From Trachythela sp. YZ-2020 (taxonomy: Eukaryota > Cnidaria > Anthozoa > Malacalcyonacea > Clavulariidae), in contig JADLSH010000382.1 of the NCBI GenBank assembly GCA_016169945.1, forward strand, positions 3,100,001 to 3,164,000: a DNA stretch of 64,000 bases. Direction: 5' to 3'. The stretch's first letter is position 1; the number at the start of each line of letters is the position of its first letter. Shown here one piece after another: positions 44,760 to 56,135 of the stretch. Made by a program: the position numbers and the translations under genes. The notes under the pieces were generated by a model. The model had not been told where the DNA came from and did no database searches. It was given only the letters and a program-made list of their open reading frames with translations.

Positions 44760-47700
44760 ATGGCTTCTGATATTTACAATGAGCTCGAGGATCTTCCTTT
44801 TAGTAGTCTCGATAATGATAGTTTTGAACTAGAAATGTACGAATTGTCACATGGTAGGGTTAATTTCGAAGCCGATAGATTACTTAATTTGAAGCTAAAT
44901 CCACTTCATTGCAATCAACAATATACCTCGACCTTAACAAGAAACTTAGACCCGGATTCTAATTTTTTGAATGATTTAAATTGTGATTTTTATACTGAGA
45001 GCAGTGTAAATAGCATGTTGCGGAGAAACAATCAAAGTCAAAGTGATTCTTGCTTATCTTTCATGCATTTAAATATTCGAAGTTTGGGTCGTAACTTGTC
45101 TCAGCTCCAGAATTTACTTGCGACTATAATTAATAAGTTTTCCGTTATAGCCATTTCTGAAACATGGCTCCAGGATTTAACTCACCATGTTAACATGGAT
45201 GGATACTCTTGTGCACAATTATCGGTGTGATAAAACCGGAGGCGGAGTCGGTCTGTATATTGCTTGTGAATTTGAATATAGAATTCGTGATGACCTGCGT
45301 TTCAATGATAAAAAACTCGCTGAATCGTTGTTTGTTGAAATTGATAATCCTAAAGGGAAAAATTATATAGCTGGTGTGATTTATCGACCGCCCGGCCTAG
45401 TCAAAATGTAGCCGACTTTATTGCTAACTTAAACATATTAATTGGGAAAATTTCGAAAGAAAATAAGTATTGTTATATAATGGGTGACTTTAACTTAAAC
45501 TTGCTCAATGAGCAATTGCATCAACTTACAAGCGAATTCCTCGACATAATGTATGCAAATATGCTTTTCCCTATAATAACACTTCCAACTAGAATTACTT
45601 GGCATTCAGCCACTTTGATTGACAATATATTTACAAACGATCTGCATAATTATGCTTTTAGTGGCTTGCTTCTTTCAGATATATCTGATCATTTACCTAT
45701 TTTTAGTATATTTAATAAGAAATTTGAGGGAAAGGATGAAGCATCATACTTCTTATATCGCGATAAAAGTTCAAAAAATGTTACCGAATTTCGTAATTGT
45801 CTTTCTCAAATCAATTGGTTTGATCTTGATGATATTAGCGATCCAGTTAAGGCCTATTCTAGTTTTTTTAATGAATTTAGTAAAACATATATCAATTGTT
45901 TTCCTCTTAAGAAAATTAAAAGTGGGAGGTCCAAGATTAGTAAACCCTGGCTTTCTAAGGGTCTTTTATATTCAATTAAGAAAAAAAATCGTTTATATAA
46001 GCGATATTTGAGCTCTCCAAATATTGCCATGGAAACTAAGTACAAAAGGTATAAAATAAATTAAATCATTCTTTGCGATTAGCCAAGCGTTTATATTATG
46101 AGCAGCAATTAGAGCGTAATAAGTCAAATTGTAAAAAAACGTGGAATATCTTGAATGAAATTATCAATAAACGTAAACAAACAAGTAAATTCCCATCTAC
46201 ATTTATAATTAATAATGTTGATTGTTCAGATCCAATTTCAATAGCCAATAATTTTTCCAAATATTTTTCAACTTTAGGGACTAATCTAGCTAGTAAGATT
46301 CCACAGGTTCCTGTTTCCCCAAATTCGTTTCTTTCTGGCGAGTTTGTAGATAGTATGTTTTTTGATATAACGACCGAGCAAGAGATAACGGAAATTGTAA
46401 ATTCTTTTAGGAACGGTGTGGCTTCTGGCTACGACAATTTACCTGTGTCTGTTATTAAAGAATCTATTGATCTAATTGCTAAACCTTTAGCTCACATTGT
46501 TAATTTATCTATATCGTCTGACATTTTTCCTGATTTTTTAAAAATTGCGAGAGTAATACCTGTATTTAAATCAGGCGATCGTAGACTTATGTCAAACTAC
46601 AGACCAGTTTCAGTCCTTCCAATTTTCTCTAAGGTCTTTGAAAGAGTTGTTTACAATCGTTTGATAAGCTATGTGGATAGACTCAGTATTCTTACTGATA
46701 ATCAATATGGATTTAGAAAGGATCATTCGACTTCTTTAGCCTTATTGGATCTAGCTATATAACAAAATTTCTTCAGGAATTGATATAAAGGAGTTCACAG
46801 TTGGTATTTTTTTGGATCTATCCAAGGCATTTGACACTATTGATCATTGTATTTTGTTTGATAAACTTCAACATTACGGAATTCGGGGTGTTCCTCTAGA
46901 CTGGTTTAAAAGTTATTTTAATGAAAGGCAACAATTTGTTGTATATAATGGCATAAGTTCACAAAAAATACCAATCAATTGTGGTGTACCGCAGGGATCA
47001 ATACTTGGTCCCTTACTCTTTTTACTATATATCAATGATATTTGTAATGCTTCAGATATCCTTCACTATGTGTTATTTGCTGATGATACAAATTTATTCC
47101 ACTCACATAAAAACCTGTCATTTCTAATTGACCAAGTCAATCATGAGTTACTTAAACTATCTGATTGGTTTGCTGCTAATAGATTATCAATTAATTTTGA
47201 AAAAACTAAGTTCATGATTTTTAGACCGAAACAAAAATCATGTAATGTTGATGTTAATATAGTCCTAAGTAGTCATCAAATTTCCTTAATTAATGAGGTT
47301 AGTTTTCTCGGAGTAATTTTGGATGAGCATCTCTCTTGGAAATCTCATATTTCGCATGTAACGAGGAAAATGTCTAAATCGATTGGCATTATTAAAAAGG
47401 CTAGTTTTTACCTCTCTAAATCATCATTGTTAACACTATATTATTCTCTTGTTTATCCATACATGCAATATTGTATTTTAGTCTGGGGATCAACGTATCC
47501 ATCAAATCTAAGACGTATTGTGTTATTACAGAAGCGTGTTGTTAGGATTATAAATAAGGCCGTATACGATGCTCATACTGAGCCCATGTTTAATGATCTT
47601 GGACTTCTCCCATTTCAGAAGATATATTTATTCCACTTAGGTAAATTCATGTTTTTATTCCACAAAAGAATGCTACCGGCTAATTTTGATAAATTTTTTT

Positions 47701-47902
47701 GTTATGTTAGTCAAGTTCATAATTATAATACATGTAATTCGAAATTGTATATTATGTCCCTTTCTGTAGAACTAATATTAAGCAGTTCTCTGTTATTTAT
47801 CAAGGTGTGAAGTTTTCTAATTCTATTAGTCAGAATATTTATGATGCTCCATCTGTTTCCTGTTTTAAGAAAAAATTAAAAGTTTATCTTTTCGATATGT
47901 AA
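44760..47902 (+). pseudogene. LINE ORF2: endonuclease plus reverse transcriptase, frameshifted
   Basis: The frame starts MASDIYNELED. An APE-type endonuclease follows (HLNIRSLG, ISETWLQ, KTGGGVGLYI, MGDFNLNLL) with frame changes at about 45222 and 45400. The reverse transcriptase (46370-47110) has FKSGDRRLMSNYRPVS, FLDLSKAFDTIDH, GVPQGSILGPLLF and the active-site box FADD, with further frameshifts near 46055, 46760 and 47745. The C-terminal ends at 47902. Each break looks like a single-base indel, so the copy is old but otherwise complete. Confidence 0.82.
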
Positions 47903-48109
47903 GCGTAAAAACCACATTGTTGTAAATAAATTCATACTTAATACTTCCTGATTCCGGTTTTATCGGATTATAATAAGGTAGCCCAAAACTTGTAAGCCTC
48001 TTGGTTTCATTTGGGCTTCCTTGCCTTAATACTATAATTATTATATTTATATTTTTTGTATTTACTCTATGTGTGGCAAAATAAATTGACTTGACTTGAC
48101 TTGACTTGA

Positions 48110-49080
48110 GTTCCCGTAGTTCTCGTGCATGGGAATTAGCTACCAAGTGTCCACTAGATTCTCTTGTATGTGGGTTGGTATCATAGCTTCTCCTTAACCT
48201 GTCATTGGAAAAAACATTAAAAAATATAAGTATAAACGGCCAAAAAGTGTCTTTACTTCTTGACCACTTTGGATATCTTTAAAAGTGAACCAAAAGAGGT
48301 TTCCCTTTTAAGGGTAAGTTAGCCTTCATATTTTGCACAGTTTTGGCCACTCTTAGTTTTTGAAAAAGTAGCAAAGAATGGGCAAAGCTAACCCCATTTC
48401 GTTTTGTTATAAAATTCCAAGGCTTACCTCTTTGACTTTTCCTAGAGAATATGTAAGGAGCTTCTCTTTTAAAACTTTCCAGTCCACCGCTTCAACAGTT
48501 ATTCTGATTCCAGAGAACAAACCAGGACAGTTAGTTGAAGAAGTGCCAAAATATTTAAATAGAGAAATACATGAGTATTCTACCTGAGTCGGGTACCTAT
48601 TTCTGAATTTTACATGTTATTTCTATTTAATTGCTCTATCAATCTAACATATAACCCATTACACCAGGTTACAAAGAGAGTAATTCTTGACGTTTCATAG
48701 AGAAAATGCATGTAAAGACTTACACCTATTCTTCGACCATTGCATATAATTTCAGACCTTGCCACCACTTTGTCCACGATCCTGTATGCTGCAGAGAGCA
48801 GACCAAGATAGTTAGTAGAAGAAGTCCAAGAAGATTAATAAAGAGAAATACCATCTTGCAGGTACCATTTTCTGAATTTTACATGCTACTTGTATATAAT
48901 TGCTCCAGGAACCTAACCTGAAAACCATAACATGTGGTTCCAAACAGAGCAATTATTATACAAAGGTTGCATGATTTATACCTTACTTGTATTTGAATTC
49001 GCGTGGTATACTAATTTTCGCGCAGTTTCAATTTCGCGCGCTTTGAGAAAATCACACTGTTTATACAAGACGCATGCAGT
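48110..49080. repeat. Degenerate repeat units after the LINE
   Basis: The AAAGTGTCTTTAC/GGCCAAAAA repeat resumes near 48225-48420. Two related blocks at about 48500-48600 and 48690-48890 share CAGAGA.CA.ACCA.GA.AGTTAGT.GAAGAAGT. No supported gene is present. Confidence 0.45.
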
Positions 49081-49084
49081 CGCT

Positions 49085-49300
49085 ATCAAACACTTACCAT
49101 ATTTCTGGCCTATTTATTTATTTAGGGTTATTAATAAGGTAGAAATAGGCTAAGTGTTAGAAAGCGTTTTAGAGTTACTAATAAAATAACATTAATTACC
49201 CTATTTCTACCTTACTTAGGTGAGGGACTTTAAAACGCTTTCAAATACTTACCCTATTTCTACTTTACTTCGTGACTATAAAACGCTTTCAAACACTTAT
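49085..49300. repeat. Short tandem units AAACGCTTTCAAACACTTACC
   Basis: Three to four units of about 55 bp combine CCCTATTTCTACCTTACTTAG and AAAACGCTTTCAAA. One unit is inverted near 49130-49170. Another unit recurs at 49525-49590 between the two hairpins. Confidence 0.55.
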
Positions 49301-49304
49301 CAAA

Positions 49305-49545
49305 ACTTTTTTTCTGGTCATCTCGTTCGATAGGACTAATAGAGGAAGGCGTTTGTAGATGGAATGTTCGAACGAAAATTTATATAATTTTTTTTAGACC
49401 TATAGCCAGGAGGGCCGCAGGTTCGATTCCCGCCAGAGGGCCTAAAGTTGCATTTTTTGCAACTGCTCCTGGCTAGGTCTAAAAATGTATATAAATTTTC
49501 GTTCGAGTATTCCATCAACAAATTAAAAACTTTCAAACATTTACC
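49305..49545. mobile_element. Hairpin element with tRNA-type B box
   Basis: Inverted arms containing TTCGAACGAAAATTTATATA and a second nested stem (AGCCAGGAG/CTCCTGGCT) surround GCAGGTTCGATTCCCGCC, a perfect Pol III B box. It is homologous to the hairpin at 49590-49796. Confidence 0.55.
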
Positions 49546-49589
49546 CTATTTCTACTTTACTTAGTAAGTCTAAAACGCTTTCAAACACT

Positions 49590-49796
49590 TAGATTTTTCT
49601 TGGCATCTCGTTCGATATGGGAATAAGAGTTGATGGTGTTTGTGGATGGAATATTCGAACGAAAATTTATATACGTTTGTAGACCAAGCCAGGCGCAGTT
49701 GCGAAAAATGCAACCTTTGGTCCTCTGCCAGGAATCGCCATCCACAAACACCATCAACTCTTATTCCCATATCGAACGAGATGCCAAGAAAAATCC
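49590..49796. mobile_element. Hairpin MITE with about 57-bp perfect arms
   Basis: The outer arms (49590-49648 and 49738-49796) start GATTTTTCTTGGCATCTCG and pair perfectly. The interior keeps the TTCGAACGAAAATTTATATA block on the left side only. It lacks the B box of its neighbour. Confidence 0.65.
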
Positions 49797-49799
49797 CGC

Positions 49800-50111
49800 T
49801 TTCGCTGGATAGTGTAGGATTGACAAATGACCAAAATAGTTAGAGATGATTAAATTTATCGAAAGAAACAAAACAATAAATTGATTGGCAATTTGACACA
49901 ATGCAAGTAGTCAATACTATGCAGGCAACGTGGTATAGCACAGGACGAAATTACGCAATACATGCACGTTTTCGCGATAATATTATTGTCAGCTGGCAAC
50001 AGGATGTTATCACAAATAGACTGTTATCACAAATTTCCTATTCCAAATACTGCCACTACTTTGACTGTTTTTCGCATATCGAGGAGGAAAGCGTATAATA
50101 ACGTACATCGA
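49800..50111. other. Short intergenic stretch
   Basis: AT-rich, with no gene or repeat terminus recognised before copy B2 starts. Confidence 0.35.
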
Positions 50112-50779
50112 CTATAATATAGTCCCCGAGCCAACGGCGCGAAGCGCCGTTCCGGGCAATAGCCCGGGGCGAGGGTACTAATTCCGCTCGGCTATTTATT
50201 ACACACGGAAAAAAGGAAAGCAATGCGAAACCAAAGTTCCTGTAGGCCGTAGGATGAGCATCCAAAAGATGCTTAGAAAACGGATTCCGTTGCACCCCTC
50301 GTGGAACTACATAATTTTCACATGAATCAATAGATAGAAACTTACTTTATCAGAATCCGTTGCTCCCCAAGCGGAACAGGTGCACAATTGGGAAAAAAAT
50401 CCCTCCAAAGTTTGCTATTGTCGCGCTTCGAAATTTTCGAACGCCATTGTTTTGGTAGCAAATACGCATGCGCATGTCAGCCAAACTCGCACTGCGCACG
50501 CGTACAAACACGCACATGCTTCGAAGTGGAAACACGCTTAGTTAATATGCAAAACAATCATGGCTGAAGTTGGCTGAAGATATTTATAAAACTCGAATAT
50601 CCTCATGTTTTATGCATTTTGATGGCGTTACGGAGCAACTTTGCAAAGTTAGACGCCAAAGGCTTAACAAATTTCTTGAGTGTAGGTCTAAATGGGCCCA
50701 ACTTAAATGTCAACAAGCTGAAATAGCTAAGAAATCGTACGAGAACATTGATGACGGATTTGTCAAATATTCTGGGTCA

Positions 50780-51568
50780 CAGTGGCGCCGTGGCCGGGGG
50801 GGCCAGGGGGGGCCATGGCCCCCCTATCGTCGAGACCCGTCGGAAAATTGGAAATTTGTTATGTTGTCGGAATCTTCGTGGTCAAGCATACCTGCATATA
50901 CGAGCGGGAATTTAATTTCTCTTCGTTGTTTGACAATGCGAAACATGTTGGAATAAAAAAATATATAGATGAAATCAGTGGCGTAGGAAGCGGGGGGGCC
51001 GCGGCCCCCCAATATTATATGAGGGGGGGCGGAATATCTTTCGCCCCCCCCCCCAAAAAAAGTTCCCTGAACAAGCTTACTTGTTAAAGTTCCCTGAACA
51101 AGCTTACTTAGTTCCCTGAACAAGCTTACTAAAAGAGGCAGATAAGAATCTGAAACGGCCGTTTCCGGCGATCTGGCGGCTTCAAATTTTAAAATTTTTT
51201 CGTTCGGCGCCAACCATGGTGGCGCCTCGTGAGCTTGGCCCCCCCCCAATATTGAATACGTTACTACGCCCCTGGATGAAATATCGGAAATCGGACTCAG
51301 TTTACGTTTCCCAACATAAGTTTATAGAATAGTCAATATTTAAGAGTTATATGCATGCTTTATACGATTACACACATGTAACATTAGCATGGATTGCCGG
51401 GCTTTGCGCCTTTACGGCTACCCCCTCCCCCCCATTTTTTCTAAGACTGATCAAACTTATGAACATTTTCGTATGACTTCATATATTATTTATGTCGGAA
51501 AAAATTGTGTTTGTCGGAAAAATGCTGCCCTTGGCCCCCCCTAAAACATGGGACCCACGACGCCCCTG
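50780..51568. mobile_element. hAT-type element, outer insertion in A2
   Basis: It begins CAGTGGCGCCGTGG and ends CCACGACGCCCCTG, an imperfect inverted pair. It contains the MITE at 50976-51274. AATATTC words occur close to both ends, but an exact 8-bp duplication is not resolved. G-runs and C-runs lie near the ends. Confidence 0.5.
50976..51274. mobile_element. hAT-type MITE, exact 8-bp TSD, nested
   Basis: A 299-bp element with ends CAGTGGCGTAG and CTACGCCCCTG. GATGAAAT occurs on both sides (50968-50975 and 51275-51282). It is inserted within the outer hAT-type element. It carries three TTCCCTGAACAAGCTTACTT repeats. Confidence 0.8.
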
Positions 51569-51732
51569 AATATTCATACATGGAGAAGAACCCTGACAGC
51601 ATTAACTTAGAATGGTACCATCATATGAAATGCTGGAAGAGATTTTGTGATGAAGAGAAGATCCGTAGACAACAGAGGAAAGAAGAAAAAGGAAAAGGAA
51701 CTAGCTCTAAAACTGTAACTTCTATCAAAGAA

Positions 51733-52016
51733 CAGTGGCGTAGCCAGACTTGAAGTTTTGGGAGGCATATATCGAATGCCAATGGCGTGAGCCTTTCTAG
51801 GGGGGTCCAGGCGCATGCTCCCCTGTGAAAATTTTGAAATATAGAGTCCCTCAATGGCGATTTCCCGTGTTTCTGGGGTGAATAGATGAGATTGGTAGTC
51901 ACATAGTCATCGTCCCCCCCCCAATTCCTACCCGGATTTCATCTTTTCACAAGGGCAGTCCTTCAGCCTATTGGGGGGGCTGAGTCCCCCCTTGCTCCTC
52001 CTTGTCTACGTCACTG
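51733..52016. mobile_element. hAT-type MITE in the A2 coding region
   Basis: The ends CAGTGGCGTAG and CTACGTCACTG are flanked by TCAAAGAA (left) and CCGAAGAA (right), a diverged 8-bp duplication. Copy A1 has the single uninterrupted site ACCGAAGAACC. Confidence 0.7.
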
Positions 52017-54442
52017 CCGAAGAAGAACCACATGTGGAAGTGGAGCCAATAGAACCAAGGCGAAAAATTACACGTCAATCAGTCGCAGAAGCTAATAAGA
52101 CCCTGCGTAAAAGAAACGAGCATGTACTCCCAGAGATATGTATTATTTGTGGAAGAGACGCCTCTTGGTTCTCACTAGACAAGGTATGCTCATTTTGATA
52201 GGTATAATACTAGCGCAATGTGCACAACAATCTCGGGTTTGGTTTTAAAATATCTTGAATTGTGATCAATTAAGTTTATTTAGGGTAAAGTAGTTTCTAA
52301 TGCTACAAACATCCAACCTTGTTATTAGCAGATATTTAGTTTAATAATTTTGTTTCTCACCAGGTAACTAAGAAGACTCCACTCATGTTGGCAGAAACAA
52401 TTGATGCTGGTCTTCTATGTACAGCTGCCGAGAGAAAGAATGATGAACGGATACTCGTGCAAATCAGAGGGAGAGACTGTGTAGCACTGGAAGTCCGCTA
52501 TCACAAAGTTTGCTACTGCAATTATACAAAATTTCTCACCAGAGAGAGACGAAGAAGCAATCGGAGACTGAAAGATCTACATCAGTGTACGAGAAGTCTT
52601 ATGATGTCTTCTGTAAGAAAGTAATCGAGACGGAGGTCATCGGAAATAAGCAAATAAAGTATATGAAAGATTTGCTGGAGAAATTTGTTATCATTGCTAA
52701 GGACACCGAGAATGTGGATGCATCTAAATATAGAGATTTTAAACTCAAGCAATGACTGATGAAAAGTTATCCCCAACTTGTGTTCTGTGTACCGAAAATG
52801 AGAAATGTTAGTGAGATTGTATATGTGGAAAATGTGGATTCTTCTGAATTGGTTGAGGAACATATGTCAAATATGTCTGAAAACAACGATGAAGACTTTG
52901 ATGAAGAGAGCTGTACCATTGATGATGATGATCTGAATTCCAACACAGAAACTGAGGGAAATTCTAAATCGTTCCTTGTTATTCTAGATAGTGGCTAAAT
53001 ACCAACTTATGTCACAATATAATATATGTAACAGTTCAAATACGAGAAGTAGAACTTTACCAGACAAAAACCAGGACACCTTATTGTAGAATATATGCAA
53101 TCTCGTTTTGAGCGTAGGCCCTTGGCCAGGATCCAATAAGTGGGATTTTATTGCACTGATGAAAGTCTGGGCTCAAGGATAAAAACATCTATTTCAATTA
53201 TAGATAGTTATGATGAAATTATGGATTTTATATTTCCTCCCAATTTATCTTTTTTATGCTGAATTTCGAGTTAGTGCCTGGGACATGTTTCTTTCACAGT
53301 TAAAGGTCCTTCACTGGTGCAGTCCGGCTTCGTCGATTGGAACAGATGGTTGGAATGAATGGAAAAGTTGGTCCAAATCCAAGATTGGTATCCATAGAAT
53401 ATACAGCGATGGATGGAACGCACAATTTAAGAAGCGCCAAACATATCTTGCATAGTTATTCAATAATACATTAAAGATTCAATCAGAGGTTTTCCTAGGA
53501 GTTTATATAAATATCCCTTAAAGCCCGGGACAAACTGGGAAACATTGTTGCACAAAGATATTTGTCATATTATTTGTCTTACCAATGTTTCGGTATGTCA
53601 TATTGTCCTACCAGCGTCGGTAAACGGAGAAAGAGTGTTTCATCACATGTTTCTGAATTTGGTAGGAAATATTTTTGCTTTCCGGGAAGCAAATTTTGTT
53701 TCTGCAATAAGAGCCAGATGTGGGAGACAGGGAAACATTTGAGCAAACATTGAAAATCACGAATATTTCCGCGACAGTGTTTCTTACGTTTGGCCAAGGC
53801 TTTAATTTAGCGAAATATTTGATTTGTTCCTTGATCGTGTGAATTGTATGTGTATTTATATATTCTCCGTCCTGTTTGATACAGGTGGGTTTTTACCTCA
53901 CACAAATTTGTATTGAATTAGGATGTTAATAAGTAGAATTAAACGTTAAAACGGTATTTTGAAACAATAGCCAATGAATTGAAGTGATTTAGCATATGAG
54001 CAAGCAAAATGTACAATGTGTTTTAAACAATATTTAATGTGTGTGCATTTATTCGATAATATTACAAGGTTTGATCTCTATTCCGTGATTTTATTTTGTT
54101 GTTTTTACGGGTGAAATCGGGGAAAACCCACAGGGGAAATCCATTTTTCCTGTCTGCGCGTGCGCAGTGCGAGTTTGGCTGACATGCGCATGCGTATTTG
54201 GTACCAAAACAATGGCGGTTCGAATATTTCGAAGCGCGAAAATAGCAAACTTTGGAGGGATTTTTTTCCCAATTGTGCACCTGTTTTGCTTGGGGAGCAA
54301 CGGATTCTGATAAAGTAAGTTTTTATCTATTGATTCATGTGAAAATTACGTAGTTCCACGAGGGGTGCAACGGAATTGCATCTTTTGGATGCTCATCCTA
54401 CGGCCTACTGGCGTGTGGCTATGTTTCATGGGTGTCATGGGT

Positions 54443-54909
54443 AGGCTTGGGTAAATTATGCCGGCATAATTTCGAGCATAATAGGGCTCCAGGAGCATAA
54501 TAGGCACTTACGAGTATAGTCGGCATAATAGGCCGTTTTCGAGCAAAGATTTCAAAAATAATAAAATAATGCTTTGGCTTTTGGGCTAGAGTCCTAAAGA
54601 AATAAAAAAATGAAATGAGACTGAAGAGAGGGAGTTCGGCTAGTGCCCACGGCCACTGCCCAGAGGCCCCAGGCCCAGAGTTCACTGGTTCGGGCGCCAG
54701 GATCCTGGGCACTAGTAAAACAAAGATGGCGGAAAATGAATGCCACGAGAATGCCACGAGGAAAATGTACGACTTTTTGAGTTTTTGTACCTATTAAAAT
54801 TGAATTTTCCTCGAGCATAATTCGAGCATAATAGGCTGTTTCACGAGCATAATACGTTGTTTTAACGAGCACTGCCTTCGGGCATAATGGCCATATTTTC
54901 GAGCATAAT
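54443..54909. mobile_element. 467-bp insertion in repeat B2
   Basis: TGGGT is present on both sides (54438-54442 and 54910-54914), whereas copy B1 has it once. The insert carries several GAGCATAAT words at both ends and a GC-rich centre (GGCCCCAGGCCCAG). It could be a SINE or MITE; the family is unknown. Confidence 0.55.
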
Positions 54910-56135
54910 TGGGTGAACGTTTTCGCGAATTTCGTGAACTTTTCGTGGACATCGCGTGGGCTGTTATTGTCAGGAGCCGAGGAGCGGAATGAGCGAAGAT
55001 TATCGCTTTTAGGGACTTTATAAAGAGGAGCTGTGCGGCGAATTTTATCGCTTTTGCTTTATATAAAAGGATAAGAAGAGATATATGAGCGAAAAAGTAA
55101 AATATAAGGCGAGTTTGCGATAATTGTTGATGTATTTGTTCATGGTATAGCGTATATTAATTATTAATATCAATGTTGTTTTAAAAACTGTTGCTTTATA
55201 TAAATAGTCAGTCTCGTTTAATTCCAGTTTCAGTATCACCTATATTTTATGTTACAAAAAGCTGTAAATTAAAAGGAAAGCGGAACCATTTTTACGAGAG
55301 AATTGTATACTTTCAACCGCAAGATTTCATTTCAAAAAGGAATTATAGGTAAAATGCAGTTTGTTTTTATATGAACTTTACGAAACGTTTTATATTGAAC
55401 GGACGTTTAAATTTTTCAATTTTACATTAAAAAAAAGTATTAGAATGCATAATAACATACCTACATGATAATATTTTATTAACTACATTGCCGGTTTTGT
55501 AGTGTAATTTGTACGCTAAAAAGTAAAAACTGTAAAATAAATTTTCTTACTGATCGTGTTGCCATGACCACAGTGCTTCCACAGTTTGAAACAAATTTCC
55601 ATTGTTTATCCTTGCAAAAATCCTTAAAATTCCTTTATATAATTCCTTTATATTTAAATTTTCTTTCAGTTTTCCTTTGTTTTCCTTCCAAACTATTACA
55701 GTAACATGATTAAAATTGTCATGGCACATTTGAGATGAACGGAAATACTTAGTATTTACGTCAAGTACTGCATTTAAATGGTAATAGCCTTTGGAGGAGG
55801 AGGGGAGGGGGGGGTTAATATCGTTTTCCCCGCCAAAAGTTTGTCTGAAACCCAGATAACAGACTCGGTCAGTAGGCCACTAATTTACCGAATGCCATTT
55901 CCAGCAGTAAAAATTTTGGTGCAACTGCCATATTTTCCAGTTAAGCAATTAAAAAACCCTAGCTCTCGTAGCCTCTTCTTACCCCTTCACGAATGCATTC
56001 TGAATAAGTCTATTCTGGTTTTGAGCAAATCATCCTTTGCATGCAGATTCTGCGACGAAAAGCTTAGAAATGTTTAGGAACTGTCGTTGTTTAGCTGTGG
56101 CGAGGGGTTGCTGCACGCATGTATTTCTAGTTAAT

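Larger units (their letters stand above)
43781..48109 (+). mobile_element. CR1/L2-like non-LTR retrotransposon
   Basis: A near-full-length LINE with an intact ORF1, an ORF2 broken by several frameshifts, and a 3' tail of TTGAC repeats (48086-48109), which is usual for L2/CR1-type elements. It is inserted in the TAAAGGCTAACCCC-type repeat, pieces of which continue after 48225. Confidence 0.82.
50570..52998 (+). pseudogene. Family A element protein, copy A2, interrupted
   Basis: It has the same blocks as the minus-strand gene at 164-1454. Block one (50570-50767) starts MAEDIYKTR but the true ATG upstream is spoiled by an 11-base duplication. Block two is cut into 51571-51732 and 52017-52183 by MITEs and includes WYHHMKCWKRF and CIICGRDASWF. 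The donor GTATGC follows 52183 and the acceptor CAG precedes 52364. Block three (52364-52755) has RYHKVCYCNY, then a 23-bp insertion near 52530 that shifts the frame. The in-frame TGA at 52753-52755 is at the same place as in copy A1 and is followed by the same acidic tail up to 52998. Confidence 0.65.
50243..54407 (+). mobile_element. Family A TIR transposon, full-length copy A2
   Basis: Both ends read TAGGCCGTAGG inward and the inverted repeats extend about 250-290 bp (50243-50525 and 54155-54407). CTG is duplicated at 50240-50242 and 54408-54410, while copy B1 has a single CTG at the empty site. The interior holds the same coding blocks as copy A1 plus nested hAT-type MITEs. Without these insertions the element is about 3.1 kb. 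The superfamily is not assigned. Confidence 0.78.
50112..56135. repeat. Repeat family B, copy B2, interrupted
   Basis: It matches copy B1 (14079-15475) in inverted orientation, in two outer pieces: 50112-50242 and 54408-56135. Compared with B1 it carries a family A element (50243-54407) and a 467-bp insertion (54443-54909). The remaining B sequence aligns closely, including the TTTATATTGAACGG and CCTCGCC blocks. Confidence 0.75.

Noticed and set aside
1..56135. One large inverted duplication linking 1-15475 with 50112-56135
   Set aside because: The order of families A and B is not mirrored as an inverted duplication requires. B2 is interrupted by A2, so these are independent transposon copies.
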